In this document: piece by piece, positions 48,601 to 60,537 of the stretch
Position numbering within the stretch: the first letter of the stretch is position 1
How the letters are laid out: every line of letters begins with the position of its first letter
Assembly (NCBI GenBank): GCA_022419385.1
Contig: JAJUBI010000002.1
Location: 2,542,001 to 2,606,000 of the forward strand
Origin: Paraconiothyrium sp. Pb-2020
Taxonomy: Eukaryota; Ascomycota; Dothideomycetes; Pleosporales; Didymosphaeriaceae
DNA length: 64,000 nucleotides
Direction of reading: 5' to 3'
Program-made: the position numbers and the translations under genes
The notes under the pieces: generated by a model
What the model was told of the DNA's origin: nothing
Database searches by the model: none
Seen by the model: the letters and a program-made list of their open reading frames with translations, nothing else

Positions 48601-50972
48601 ACGACCGGAAATGATGTCTAGTGCCAATTGCACACTCTCGTGCTCCCTTGGTAAAAGTGCAGCGACGTGTGCTCGATCGGCATCCGCGAATGCATCGGGC
48701 TTGCCTTGCAAATGCTTTGCAAGGTCTACTTCCGGATTTGAGCTCCATGCACGTACCATTGGCAGCAGACTATCTTTGCGGAGGCTGGTATAAGTTTTGG
48801 CTGACAAGTGAAACAGGGGAAGGAGACGAAGACGTAAATCGAGGAGAGGCGACGAAGCTGTATGGGTGGCTAGGAATGTTGCGACAGGAACCCGCGTGGT
48901 ACTCTTCAATCCACGTTTCCCATTCTTTGGGTGCGATCCTTCCAATGCCTCCTCAGCACTTGTGATGAGGAAATTGGCATCCATGGCGCATTCTTCGAGG
49001 GCCGGGACGAGATAAGCGGTGAGAAACTCCGATAGCTGCTCCGCAGAGAGCTGTGCTGACTTCGGAAATGCCGTATCGTATAAATCAGAGGAAGCCCAAA
49101 CTTTGCTTGCAGGCTTTGAAGCCGACAGCGCAGAAGCGCACGCCGCTGCAGACCGACGAACGATGGCAGAAGGATCCGCAAGCGCAAACAAGAGGTATGG
49201 GACCAGGTGTTGTAGATTGGTCGACTTTTGCTCTTCCTTGATAAGAGAGATGGCGGCGCGAAGAGCTGCAGCTCGAGCTTTAACGGATGCGGAGCAGCAC
49301 CAAACTCGAGCCAGGAAGCTAAAGAAGAGAGGCTTGCTAAAGGCTGATTTGCGTTGGAGAGAAGGCGCTTCCAAGAAATGCTTCGTTCGTTTCAACGCGA
49401 CAGCTCGTTCGAATAGAGGAAGCGTGTCTCGAAAAGACTGTGTACTTTGCACGCTCAGGAAGCTCGCTTCTGAAATTTCAGGTGGTAAGGTTAAGGACGC
49501 ATCAGTATGCATATCATCCTCGGCTTCCAACATATCGTCGTCTTCGTCATCTACATCGGCGCTATCATTGGCGGTAATAGAGGAGCCGACGACCAGTCCT
49601 AATGATTCCAGGTCAATCGCGTTTTGTTGGGCAACCTTGTTGACGACGCGAGCTGTGCTGGGATTTTCGCTCAATGTCGAAGCAAAGTCAATGAAATGGC
49701 TATGCTGAGGCGAACTGCGTTCGCTACTTTGAGCGATCTGTAACAGACCCGACAGCGCTACCGACAATTGCGGATCATCGAGCAGATTCGCCTCGATAAT
49801 GTTCCTGAAAGACTGTTGTTTCTCATCGCTTTCAGCGATACCGTCCAGGCTAGCCAAGGCGCAACCTAGGGCAAGACGATCCACACGACATTGTCGTGAA
49901 AGCGAGACTAAGGTTCGGGCGAGGTCTGGGGTCTTCGATACCCTTTTTGCTACCGGTACTGGCAGTTGCGTATGTGCTCTCTCTTCAGCAATGACAGCTA
50001 AACACATCAAGCATGCGTCTGAAGTCTCATCATTGCGACTAAGAGTGACGGCTTCCATGATCGAATCCAGAACCTTGTCCTCCAGTGTGGACTTCGTCAC
50101 CAACACGATAACGATCATGTAACACGCAATAACGGCATCCGCACCGTTTGACCCTCTCATGCACACATTGAGTACCCGCAAGACCCGCAGAAGTAGTTCC
50201 TCCATCTTTTGGTCTTGCACCTCTTTACGTCCGGTGGTGTGGTCGAGGATGCCATTGATTGCTTGAATGGTCACGCTGGACCAAAATGTAAGCAAGCTGG
50301 GTCCCTGATGGCCAGCCTTGAGCACTTTTATGATGTAGTTCTGCAGCGCTTCGAAAAACGTCGGTGTGTTTGTCGCAGTGTAAACGATGACCCGGCGCGG
50401 TGGGTTGGTAGGCGGTTGTATGTAAGGATGAAGGAACCGCCATGCCGGCTTGGGATTCGATGGTAATATAGATAGTAACGCAAGGAATTGCGGGGTGTCG
50501 TGGTATGGTAAATATGTCATTACGAGGCTTTCTGTATTGTACTCATGAATGCTGGAACTTGTTAGTTTTCGTTTTTCATGTCCAGGAATATGACATACCG
50601 GAATCTTCTGACCAACCAATCCAGCGCTTTCTCGGCGGGCTTCAAGAGCAATCGTGGGCCGACCATGGTAATAAATGCTTCCAACACCTCGTCCAGTTTC
50701 TCGTTTTCTTGCTGCGTCATCTGTGTCCTGTCTTCCACTTTACTCTGCTCGCTGAACAAATTTCGCGAAAACTGCACGAAGCGCGGATCCAGCGCGCAAA
50801 GATCCCGGAACCCCTCATAGCAGAGAAGATAGATATTTTCGAAAGTCTGCGAAGCGGCGATCCGGGGTTCGAAAAGCAATGATTTGCCATGGGCGAGCTT
50901 CTGTGCTTTGAGATCCAATTGGTGTGTGCTCGAGGCGGCAATGGCCGCGAGCTGTTTCTGGAGAGACGTCAT
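45610..50972 (-). CDS. UTP10: U3 snoRNP-associated protein Utp10 (HEATR1 family)
   Basis: Large HEAT-repeat scaffold of the nucleolar small-subunit processome (t-UTP/UtpA), needed for 18S pre-rRNA transcription and processing. Exons 50972-50599, 50551-46522 and 46470-45610 give 1754 residues, near the family norm of about 1800. The conserved N-terminus includes SLLFEPRIAASQTFENIY and LLKPAEKALDWLVRRFR, then across intron 1 IHEYNTESLVMTYLPYHDTP. The long middle is helical repeats with an acidic patch (VDDEDDDMLEAEDD). The C-terminal BP28CT region runs through FRPFFAQLVDQA. Both introns are about 50 nt and in phase. It is divergent from NRDE2, with 431 bp between starts. Confidence 0.93.
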
Positions 50973-51403
50973 GTCGATTGACGCGCGAAGCGACTATGAG
51001 GTATGCACACAAGTGGCAGTGGTCTCGCGGCCCATTGAACGAAGTTCTGCGCCTGGGAAAGTCGGCGTATAGACGGGAACTTGGTGAGGTTCAACTTTGC
51101 ATGCGGACAAGAAATTTTGGTGGAGAAGGCGCAGCCAAGATTTCGGTGGCCTGTGCTCACTCCCGATCTCCACCGCCAACGTCCATCTCTCATTCGCCGC
51201 CTGCATCCTCTCCTAGAATGGACATGCGCCCGTAAAACTTCATATGATGTGGAAGTCACATTCTGCCTGCTGTTTAAAAGGCGCCCCATTCCGTCCGCAG
51301 CGAACTCGGAATCTTGTCAGCCTTGCCACCAGTAACTGCGGTTGACCTAATTGCCAGCCAAGCAACCTGCCTCTAACTTTCAGACATTTACTCGCGAGTA
51401 AGC
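50973..51403. promoter_or_regulatory. Shared UTP10/NRDE2 upstream region
   Basis: 431 bp between divergent starts of two nuclear RNA-processing genes. No TATA box is evident on either side, in contrast to the accessory block. No specific factor site is claimed. Confidence 0.4.
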
Positions 51404-54400
51404 ATGGTTTCCGGAGTTCCAAAGTTCACGAGCTTCAGGCCGAAGCCAAAGGATGCTGTGAGCCTTGAGAAAAATGCGACAAAACCAGAACATCAAGAAC
51501 GATCGGCGGGATCTTATAATCAGCGAAGCTCTAGTCAGTCGAAGAAACCATCGCGAGATAGTGATGCACAGAAAAGGCGAAGACTAGAGAAAACATCATC
51601 ACGGGCAAGGACTCCAGAAACAATCATTTTGCAGCAGGAGAATCCGCGGCTCGCAGAGTTGACGTCGCTCGAAGGCCCCTCCAAATTGTTTTTTAGTGAC
51701 AGACGAGGCGATCGCGACATCGTACAATACGGCAGCCTTAACCGGTACGATGTGCCGGACTATCGACGCTTTGGCTATGGATACGTGCTCGGTCTTGCTT
51801 TAGACTGGAAGATAGACCGCAACCTATCCACGGAGAAAGCCATAGTTCTCACGACATTTAATAGAAATCGCGAGGAAAGGCTGCTGACGAACAAGCATGC
51901 TGCTCGAGAGCGGACCAGGGCGGTACGTTTCGTCAGGAAATCGAAAGAGAACGATGCAGACGAAAATGATCGCGATTTCATCGCTTTTCCAACGACACGG
52001 AAACGGAAGCGTGACGAACACGAGTCTGACGGCGGGGAGGACGGAAATATTGGTTATCGTGGTCCGCAAGATGCGAATACTAGTGAGCCGGCAGATCCAG
52101 ATGCAGACTATGAATCTGAGTCTGTTGTAGACGCTGGAAACGCTGACATCACTGCACGAAACTCGGTGTTGGTCCGCAAGACGAAAGATCACCCAGAAGA
52201 TGAATCTGCCTGGATCGAGCTTATCGAATACCAAGAAGACGTGATGAAAATGGGGCGGTCGTCAACCGACCTGCGGACCACAGACAAATTGCATCTTGCC
52301 GAAATTCGAATTTCTATCTACGAGCAGGCACTTAAAGATGCCAACAGCGATGAGCATGGCCAGGTCAGGCTATACAGTGGTATGATGACCGAGGCCGCTA
52401 GCGCCTGGAATGAAGGACAAATGGCGCGCAAATGGACTGAGGTTCTGGAGAAATATCCGTTCAGCGCGGAGCTCTGGCTGAAGTATTTGGACTGGTTGGA
52501 ATCGAGTTTTATCAGTTTCAGGTACGAAGCATGTAAAGCCAAGTTTCAACAATGCTTGAAAACGATGCAAATGAGCACGACAGCCATCGACCCCGATCTT
52601 TGTCTTTACATCTTTTGTCGCCTTACCACACTGATACATGAAGCTGGTTATCAAGAACTTGCGCTGGCTATATGGCAAGCTCTGCTCGAATATCATGTAT
52701 TGGCCCCTACGGATCCGCCACGATCATTACAAACGTTTGAAGAATTCTGGGAGAGCGAGATACCACGTATTGGGGAGAACAATGCGAAGGGTTGGCGAAA
52801 CTCCAACATGGATGACCGCTCTTCTCTCGAAGCAGACACCGTTCAGCTGATCAAACCGTGTACCACGGACACTATTTGGGATGATTTTGGGAAGCGAGAG
52901 GTAGATCACATATCAAAGCTACCAACTCCAGGTCGTACGATTGATGAGCTGGGTGAAGACGACCCTTTCCACACGGTATTTTTTTCAGACATCGAAGTGT
53001 ATCTGAAGCTTCTTCCACGGTCCTGCGGGAAAATCGCTATAATTTCCGCGTTTCTGCAATTTTGCGATCTACCTCCCCTTGAACGCAACGGCTCGTATGT
53101 TGAAAAATATACCTTGGATCCTTTGCTGCGGACAGGATGGAACGAGGCTCCTCTGGAAGGCCCGCGTGGCTTCACCGAGCTCATTAAAAAATATGCAGAA
53201 TGTCCAATACGCAAGTTTCAGTCGACTCCACAGCTACTTTTCGACCAGAGTTTCCCTAAAACGCCCAGAATCGTCGATATTGCATTCGTGCGCAAAGCAC
53301 TAAGACTACTTGATGGCGAGGTGTTGGATGGAGACTCCATTGGGGAGTATCTACTCGCACTTGAATTTCAGTACTTCCCTACTGAATCTTTCAAAACAGC
53401 CAAACAGCTATTGAAAGCACGTCCTACAAGCTTGCGTCTTTATAACGCTTATGGGTTAGTGGAATCACGCCAAAACAATCACGAAAAGGCGGACCAGGTA
53501 TTCAGTGCTGCACTCTCAACGCAGAAAGGAGACACGGCCCTCTCGACAAACGGCAGCCTTGAACTCTTCTATAGCTGGGTTTGGGAAGCTTTACGACGAA
53601 GCGACGGAGAGGAGGCGCTTTGGCGTCTCGTATCTCCTACAGGCAAGGCCGAAAAAGTGTCTGGTACTGAAGGTGCCCCGAACCAAACCGCTCTTCTTCG
53701 GGCCCAGAGAACTTTAAACGACACTTGCGAGCGAGCGCTGTTAGCTAGCGACTTCTCCAGAGCCGCCATGGCGACATCGCTCATTGCTATTTTAACGTAC
53801 TTTTCAGGTGGCGAGAAGCCGGAGGCAGCACTGTCAAGCTTTTCGCACCTTTTCAACTGGTTTTCGAACCACAGCATGTCACAAAGCCCAGCAGCAGAGC
53901 TTCATGCCCAATATGTTGCACAGTTCCTGACACTACATACCGAACGCGCACGTATTGTCAAACCTGCACTTCTACGCGAGGCGTTAGAGCCTTTCATCCA
54001 AAAGTTTCCAGACAACACGATCCTATTATCACTCTATGCCGCCAACGAAGCACGGTTTGCAATCGACGACCGTGTTAGGTCCATACTGCACCACAACGTG
54101 CAAGGCAAGAACCGCACGATCGTAAGCTGGACGTTTGCAATCCATCATGAAACCCTGCGAGGGGAGATTTCCGGCTCAACATCGCACTCCACCCGCGCTC
54201 TCATCCGGAAAGCGGAGGAAGACATTGGTGCGCATTGTCCAGCTTTGTGGAAGCACCATGTTCTATTCGAAATTGCAGAGGCACGAAAAGAGCATAAGCA
54301 AAGACCACGTACAGGCCGCGCAAGAAGGGAGAGATCCAAGGAGGAGAACAGAAAGGGAGAGGCAGACAAGACGGTCAAGGATACTTTTTTTCGAGGTCTA

Positions 54401-54553
54401 ACGCACCTGCCTTGGTGCAAAGACTATATGATGATGGCGTTTACACATCTAGGAGAGGAATTCCTCGAACAGGAAGATCTGAGGAAGGTGTACAATGTCA
54501 TGGTAGAGAAGGAGCTACGGTTATATGTCGAAATCGAGGAGCTTGGTGTCTAA
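51404..54553 (+). CDS. NRDE2: NRDE-2 family nuclear RNA surveillance protein
   Basis: Single-exon frame of 1049 residues. After a basic, Ser-rich N-terminus (KKPSRDSDAQKRRRLEK), the NRDE-2 signature appears with KLFFSDRRGDRDIVQYGSL and YDVPDYRRFGYGYVLGL. The HAT/TPR-like core follows, with KDHPEDESAWIELIEYQE, RISIYEQAL and WLKYLDWLESSF. Family members (C. elegans NRDE-2, S. pombe Nrl1, human NRDE2) act in the nucleus with Mtl1/MTR4-type helicase complexes on cryptic introns and nuclear RNA. The C-terminal 300 residues remain helical; a short Lys/Arg-rich linker lies near residue 975. Intact. Confidence 0.92.
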   Translation: MVSGVPKFTSFRPKPKDAVSLEKNATKPEHQERSAGSYNQRSSSQSKKPSRDSDAQKRRRLEKTSSRARTPETIILQQENPRLAELTSLEGPSKLFFSDRRGDRDIVQYGSLNRYDVPDYRRFGYGYVLGLALDWKIDRNLSTEKAIVLTTFNRNREERLLTNKHAARERTRAVRFVRKSKENDADENDRDFIAFPTTRKRKRDEHESDGGEDGNIGYRGPQDANTSEPADPDADYESESVVDAGNADITARNSVLVRKTKDHPEDESAWIELIEYQEDVMKMGRSSTDLRTTDKLHLAEIRISIYEQALKDANSDEHGQVRLYSGMMTEAASAWNEGQMARKWTEVLEKYPFSAELWLKYLDWLESSFISFRYEACKAKFQQCLKTMQMSTTAIDPDLCLYIFCRLTTLIHEAGYQELALAIWQALLEYHVLAPTDPPRSLQTFEEFWESEIPRIGENNAKGWRNSNMDDRSSLEADTVQLIKPCTTDTIWDDFGKREVDHISKLPTPGRTIDELGEDDPFHTVFFSDIEVYLKLLPRSCGKIAIISAFLQFCDLPPLERNGSYVEKYTLDPLLRTGWNEAPLEGPRGFTELIKKYAECPIRKFQSTPQLLFDQSFPKTPRIVDIAFVRKALRLLDGEVLDGDSIGEYLLALEFQYFPTESFKTAKQLLKARPTSLRLYNAYGLVESRQNNHEKADQVFSAALSTQKGDTALSTNGSLELFYSWVWEALRRSDGEEALWRLVSPTGKAEKVSGTEGAPNQTALLRAQRTLNDTCERALLASDFSRAAMATSLIAILTYFSGGEKPEAALSSFSHLFNWFSNHSMSQSPAAELHAQYVAQFLTLHTERARIVKPALLREALEPFIQKFPDNTILLSLYAANEARFAIDDRVRSILHHNVQGKNRTIVSWTFAIHHETLRGEISGSTSHSTRALIRKAEEDIGAHCPALWKHHVLFEIAEARKEHKQRPRTGRARRERSKEENRKGEADKTVKDTFFRGLTHLPWCKDYMMMAFTHLGEEFLEQEDLRKVYNVMVEKELRLYVEIEELGV

Positions 54554-54799
54554 GCGTGGTCAAGAGTTATGTCCTGGCATCCGTGGGGACAAGAGCGTTA
54601 TGCACTTGCGTATTTGCATGCGTGGAACTGCAGGATCGCAGTTAGAGTACTCGGGTCTCTGCAAGCCTAGATGAGGCAAAAGCAATCTTCCGGAGAAGAG
54701 GCATAAGTAGGGAGCCGAGTATATAATGTAGTGATGGTGGCACACCAAGTATTTGGTTCTATTTACAGCCCCACGAAAGTGTTCTCAAAGCAACGTCAT

Positions 54800-56600
54800 T
54801 TATCTGTTGTACACCGAGAACACGCCATTGTTAATGAGACTAATACCTTCCGCACGATATTTGTCCGACTCCACATGACTCGTTACATTCGCGTCGAAAA
54901 CGAATCCCTCCGCCTTGCGCAAGCTATATTTGGGCCAATGCGGAACACCAAACATCTTAGTTCTGGCCTTGCTGTTCACATCCCCAAAACTGACGAACCG
55001 AATCCAGTCACTGCTCATCAACCTTGCTAGATTGGCATAACTTGACGGCTTCCCTTCGAACGGTGGTGTGCGCACTGGCGGGTAGCCAACCCCAAGAAGA
55101 TTCAACATAGTGAATGCGACTTCAACGAAATGTGTTGCCCCGTCAAGGGGTGTTGCCCAGGACGGGATCGCATTGAAGCGGAAACAGTACGCAGTCAGCC
55201 CGGCTGCGGCCCAGGTCTCACACGAAAGGCGTTGGCTGGCGATGAATTGCATGTCACCGTAATAGGTTGCTGCTCGCCGGTACTGAGCTCCATAAGGCGA
55301 CCCGGGGCGATACGTAGGACCTAAGTTGGCGAGGACATTCTGAGCCGGGTCATCTGGATACGCTGCTAGCACGCGGTCGGCGAAGGAAGTGTTCATTAGC
55401 GGAGTAGAGGCTGAGATTGAATTAATGGTTTTCTGTTCGGGACTTATCAAACTCAGCAAGTACCTTGGATGGCTTTCTTAAAGACCTCAGAATCGTTAAT
55501 GCCTCTTGGTGAGAAAGATGTGCCTTCGTCCGAATTTGTGCCAATGAGTATCGGAATGTGAACAAAGGCACCATCCTTCAGTTGTTCGGATGAATGCCGG
55601 ACGATGATATCGCCATCGATCTGAGGGAACCAGATGTTACTGAGTGCAGTAGTGTTGATAGCTGCATTGAGCGTCTCAAAGGACAATGCCCGCAGACACT
55701 TCAACGAGTCGAACGTATCGCTGCATCCAGCGCTTTCGGTAAGATTCTGATACGCCGCTTGGAAGTAGGCCTTGCGATCCGGATCGGAGATAGCCACAGG
55801 GGAACCGCTTTCCATGATCGCAGACCGGAAGAGCTTGTCATCTCGACCATTGTAAGCCATAATGTGCATACCCACGGACCCAGCTCCGGTAGACTGGCCC
55901 CAGATGGTCACTCTTGTAGGGTCACCTCCGAAACGAGCGATGTTCTCCCGAACCCATTACAAAGCAAGCCTTTGATCGCGAAGGCCCACGTTAGTGTCGC
56001 CACTCTCGCGCACTTCGCCGCCTTGCAGGAAGCCCCAGGCGCTCAAACGGTAGTTGAGTGTAACACCGAGCATGGGCTGACCTAGTTTGACAGACTCTTG
56101 CACAATAAAGGAGAGGTTATAGCGTAGGTCAACGCCGCTTCCTTGTGCGAAGCCACCTCCATATATCCACACTGCTACCGGAAGCCCACCACGGTGCTTC
56201 TTGGTACTGCCGGAAGGCCGTATAACATTCAAGTAAAGGCAGTCCTCGGAAACATTGTACCCCGCTTGTGAAGCCTACATATATGAGTTTTTATGTACCA
56301 CCAGGCGTCGGATCAATTACTCACGCCATAGCCAACGCACGCGGGAGAGAAAGCTGTGGCGTCGCGTTCGCCTTTCCAAGAAGAGTTCAGTGGCTTTGGG
56401 TTGCGGAATCGCAGGTCACCGGTCGGAGGCTGCGCAAAGGGTATTCCAAGGAAGAAATGTTGATTGTATTGAACCGAGTGAACGCCCTTGTAGGTGCCAT
56501 TGCGCAATGTGACAATTGGGTTGCTTTCATGACCATGCCTCGAAATGGAGAGGGCAGAGATACCCACTACCAAGGATAACAGCAGGGCAAGCTTCATCAT
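54800..56600 (-). pseudogene. Type-B carboxylesterase with a premature stop
   Basis: Secreted alpha/beta-hydrolase. Exons 56600-56325 (signal peptide MMKLALLLSLVVGISAL, GIPFAQPPTGDLRFRNP), 56274-55464 and 55410-54800 would give 565 residues. Landmarks are SEDCLYLNV, the oxyanion loop GGGFAQGSG and nucleophile elbow GQSTGAGS (most relatives have GQSAG or GESAG). Between RLAL and WVRENIARFGGDP the codon is TAA (55959-55957), where relatives carry a Gln or similar residue. It is one C-to-T change from CAA and no splice pattern can remove it. Translation would stop at residue 197, before the catalytic Ser, so the gene is probably dead or strain-specific. The remainder shows no other damage, pointing to a recent lesion. 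Divergent from the next esterase. Confidence 0.8.
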
Positions 56601-57177
56601 CAATAATTTATACCTATGGTAGCTGTGAAATTTGTCCCGTGCAAAGCGCTCGCTCATGCATCGTGTGCTCTTTTTGAACACTCGTGAGACTTTCGCTTGG
56701 AGCAACTCATAACCCCCCTATGCAACAACGGGAACGACATTATGTCGTTGCTGCGGTAAGCTAGCCGCGATCTCATCGTTTAGTCATGACCTTGAGAAAG
56801 CACATGGGGAAGGCTGGCGGCTTGACTCGCCATCGAGCCCCACGTGATCCTGCGGACGTCGGCACAACCATTCCGAGGTTCTTTACATGCTTTTCCCCGC
56901 ATCCAGTCCCAACGTGGACACTCGCTGCCTTGCGGCGCCCCACGAAGTGCTTTTCTCCGAGAGATGATCAACATTGTACTTGGGAGGGTGATGTTCGAGG
57001 AAGAGTCTTTATCCTCCCGACAGCTCGTGGCCTGCAGTCGCTCGAATGATGATGACCGAGATGCCCACAAGGAGGAACCTTCACCCTTGACCTTGTTCTG
57101 TCTGTCGCGGTATAAGAGATGGGGTCTCAGTGCTGCATTGGGGGGGCGCCCGCACGCTTGCCTCGTCTGTTGCAACC
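56601..57177. promoter_or_regulatory. Divergent esterase upstream region
   Basis: 577 bp separate the two esterase starts. A CGCGGTATAAGAGATGGG segment near 57107-57124 supplies a TATAAG element about 65 nt before the plus-strand ATG. No other site is claimed. Confidence 0.4.
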
Positions 57178-58802
57178 ATGCGGTCCTTCCAAGCACTCCT
57201 CGCGTCCTGTTCCATTCTTGCTCAAGCTGCGCACGGATTGCCTCTAGTCGAACGGCATACTTCGCACAGCGACGATCTTGTAGTCAAGACGAACCAATTC
57301 GCAGTGCAAGGGGCCATCTTCCCAAACGAAACCAATGTTCGTTTCTTTGGCAACATCCCATATGCAGAGCCGCCCGTTGGGAACCTACGCTTTAGACCAC
57401 CAGTCTCCGTACGGCCTCGAAATCAGACTGTCAACGGGACTTGGTTCGGGCCCTCATGCATACAGTACAACTCCGGGGCCAAGACTGTATACTCGGAGTA
57501 CTTGACTGGCTTCCTCCTCTCGCCGGGTCAGTCTACGAGCGAAGATTGCTTGACATTAAACGTGTGGGCTCCACTTGGAAGCAAAGAGGGTGATAACCTG
57601 CCCGTCATGATATGGGTCCATGGAGGCGGGTTTACGTCTGGAGGATCGGCGTCGCAGTACAAGTATGGCGATAGGATTGTGAGGGATCAGAACGTCATCG
57701 TGGTCTCGAGCAAGTGAGTGCGACTCTTAGTGAAGTCAACTCAAAACGAGCTAATGTATGCTTCAGTTATCGCTTAAACATATTTGGGTTCCCAAAGGCC
57801 GCAGCTCTCGATGGCCATAACCTGAACCCCGGTTTGCTTGACCAGCGTAAGGCCGTGGAATGGGTGTATGAGAATATCCACGCGTTCGGAGGTGATGCTG
57901 GAAAGATGACGCTTTTCGGACAATCTGCAGGGTAAGGCATTCCCTTCATCACATTTCAAAGGCTAATCTGATATGCTTCAAGGGCCATGTCCGTTGATGC
58001 ATATACCTATGCATATCCGTTCGATCCCCTCGTGCGTGGCTTCATCGCCCAATCCGGCACCGTCAGTACCTCATCTTATACCTACGACCCTGTAGGCAGC
58101 AACTTCACGTATGTTGCTTTACAGCTAGGCTGCAACAGCACTGCTACCAAAGACGAGATGTTCTCCTGCGTTCAATCCAAGCCCGCAACGGACATTATCA
58201 GGATCTATAATAAATACAACGCTACGCTCAACAATGGCCTCTCACTATCCTTCGGTCCAACCGCGGACAACGAAGTCATCTTCTCGAATTATACTGATCG
58301 TCAGCAACGCGGCTTGTTCGCGCAGCTTCCCACAATATACAGTAGCAATGACGCCGAAGGGTCCTCCCTGCTAGCGTTCACGATCGATGGCCCGCCAGGT
58401 GGCCAAGCTGCCATCGATGCTTTTACTAAGAACTTCGGCACATGCTCGACGGCCAATGGCGCATTGGCTCGCATGAAGCTCAATGTTCCCGTCTGGCGGG
58501 TTCGCTACTTCGGACAGTGGCCGAATCTCAATCCATTCGAGTGGCTGGGCGCATATCACAGTGCTGACATTCCAATGATCTTCGGCACTAGTAATCTTCG
58601 GGGACCGGATATTGAGTTGGAGAAGGCGACGAGCAAATACTATCAGAATGCTTGGATCGCTTTCGCGAAAGATCCTCTGAAAGGACTAGTAGAGTATGGC
58701 TGGCCACAGTACGATCCAAGTAAGGAAACACTGGTCAAATTGGGCAATGGGAGCGCGGAAGCAATATTAGTCCAGGGTGACCTGTTCGATACTGGGTGCT
58801 GA
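57178..58802 (+). CDS. Type-B carboxylesterase (cholinesterase-like), secreted
   Basis: Exons 57178-57713, 57767-57931 and 57983-58802 encode 506 residues. The protein opens with a signal peptide (MRSFQALLASCSILAQAAHG) and continues through NIPYAEPPVGNLRFRPP, SEDCLTLNVWAP and the oxyanion loop WVHGGGFTSGGS. After intron 1 comes NYRLNIFGFP. The nucleophile elbow GQSAGAMS spans intron 2. The catalytic His region is GAYHSADIPMIFG. Several NxT/NxS sites fit an extracellular glycoprotein. The substrate is unknown (esters of plant or lipid origin are plausible). Start chosen at 57178 because the upstream open frame lacks a signal and the chosen ATG opens one. Confidence 0.9.
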
Positions 58803-58835
58803 TCATGTAGTTTCTGTAATAGTAGATTAGTCAAA

Positions 58836-58853
58836 GGGGGGGGGGGGGGGGGG
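58836..58853. repeat. 18-bp homopolymeric G tract
   Basis: Eighteen consecutive G immediately 3' of the esterase stop codon. Runs this long are rare and unstable, and could also be a sequencing or assembly artefact. Confidence 0.85.
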
Positions 58854-59479
58854 ATGGCGCTGAACTCATCCTGTGTTCGGTACAGATTGCGTCGAACTTC
58901 CTGCAACAATGACCTTAACATTTGATGAGAGGCGCGGGCTTGGAGCTCATTCGGCTCAGGAAACTCCGTTGGAAGACGAGCACTTGGGGCCCAACTTGGC
59001 ACCTACCTAAAGTCGAGGCTACGCATAGACTCGTCACTGTCGTGTGTTCCTGGTCATCTTGAGAAATTCTTGCAGTCCACCGCGCTCGAATAGGATGTGC
59101 TGCAGCCTCCCGTGGGCTACTCTATATTTATGTTGCAGGTTGATTAAGGGCTTGGTTCAGACGGGATTGCTTGCCCTGATAGTCCCTTCATATAGCTCGG
59201 CTATGGTTTGATCTTGACGTTACACAGCTCAGCGCAATCTGACAATATATACTGATTGTGTGGAAGGATAGAATCGAGACCTTCTCGCCACGCAAAGGCC
59301 TACATCTCTCACGTTCATGCTCTCTTATGGAAAATGCAATGTAATTTTCATTGACCACGTATAATGAAGTTTCTTCATTTTAGACTACAAGATCAGATCG
59401 TCCAGAAATATACCCTACCTTTGGTTTCTTATAGTCGCACTATTTTCTTAATTCTTGCTCAAAACCGCTACGCAACAGC

Positions 59480-59905
59480 ACAACAATCATTATTGCTCTC
59501 GCCTCTTTAGCTTCTGCGTGGCCTACCGCTGACGCCATAACATCCGGCCCCCCACACAAACCCATCCGCATCCGGCTCGAGAAGCGCATATACACCTACA
59601 CCGGCTGCACATGGTTGCAGGGCATCAAAGCTGGCACACAGTGTGAATGTAAGAGTATGCTCTCTGGAATGTGATGTATAAGCTATCGAGCTACATAGGT
59701 GTACGCTAGGGCCATATGCCTATGCCAATGCCAAGCCAGGGTCTCTGACAGTGACAACTGCTGCGACCCTGAAGACCACAACTAATGGGCTGTTCAAACT
59801 AGAAGAACTGACAGTCGTTTCGCCCACACACTTTCATTGTACCTTATCAGGCAAATCTTATGACCATGGGGTCGCGGGTGATCCTGAGAATCCAGTACAG
59901 GGTGT
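59480..59905 (+). pseudogene. Remnant of a small secreted protein gene
   Basis: A signal-like stretch (TIIIALASLASAWPTADA) leads to a frame with YTYTGCTWLQGIKAGTQC. It ends at a GTAAGAG donor, and after a TAG acceptor a second coding-like stretch reads CTLGPYAYANAKPGSLTV to HFHCTLSGKSYDHGVAGDP. No in-frame ATG precedes the first part, and the two parts do not join in phase. So either an exon is missing from my model or the gene is frameshifted. Family unknown. Confidence 0.3.
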
Positions 59906-60537
59906 GTGAGCTCCACTCGGGTGTAAAGTCGCAAAGATTGGTTGGGAGGAAACCGTTGCGAGATGATGAATTCACACTCTGTTCATTGCGAAGGTGTTAG
60001 AATAGGATACTACAAGTTCCAGGTGTTCAGTTACGGAGAAGACGCAGTGATTTCCAAGTATGCTCGATAATGGATACTAAGAGAGTAAGAATCGTAGCAG
60101 AGACCCATAATAACATTGTGCTATGTACCACAACTCCAATGCGAGCACGCCTCGTTTTGGAACAGCGCATTTTCTCAGCCATTGGGCTGTAAGCTTCTTA
60201 ATCGTAGCGCTGATAATAAGATATGGCGGAAGTTGCGAGTGAAACAAGTACAAGGTAATGACTTTACTTGAACATACGCAATACTGAGGAAATATGAGTA
60301 TCGGGTCAGAGGAGTTCAAAGACATGTGGAAAAATTTCAGTCAACCAGCTTTTTACCATGCTGACAGAAATCTGAACAGTGTCCATGAATTCAGGAAGCC
60401 GCGTTGCTATATCCCAGGTGGGAAGGAGTCGACTCAAACCATGTGTCGGTTTCCCATTCTGAAGTGACTAAAATAATCTACATCTTTTCGAAACCGTGTA
60501 GTAAGCATATTGCGTATCCGAAGAATCCTGCGGTAGA

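Larger units (their letters stand above)
58803..60537. other. Intergenic with poly-G tract and a secreted-protein remnant
   Basis: 1.7 kb without an intact gene. It contains an 18-base G run at 58836-58853 and the fragment described at 59480-59905. The minus-strand frame 60077-60325 has no protein features. Confidence 0.5.
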
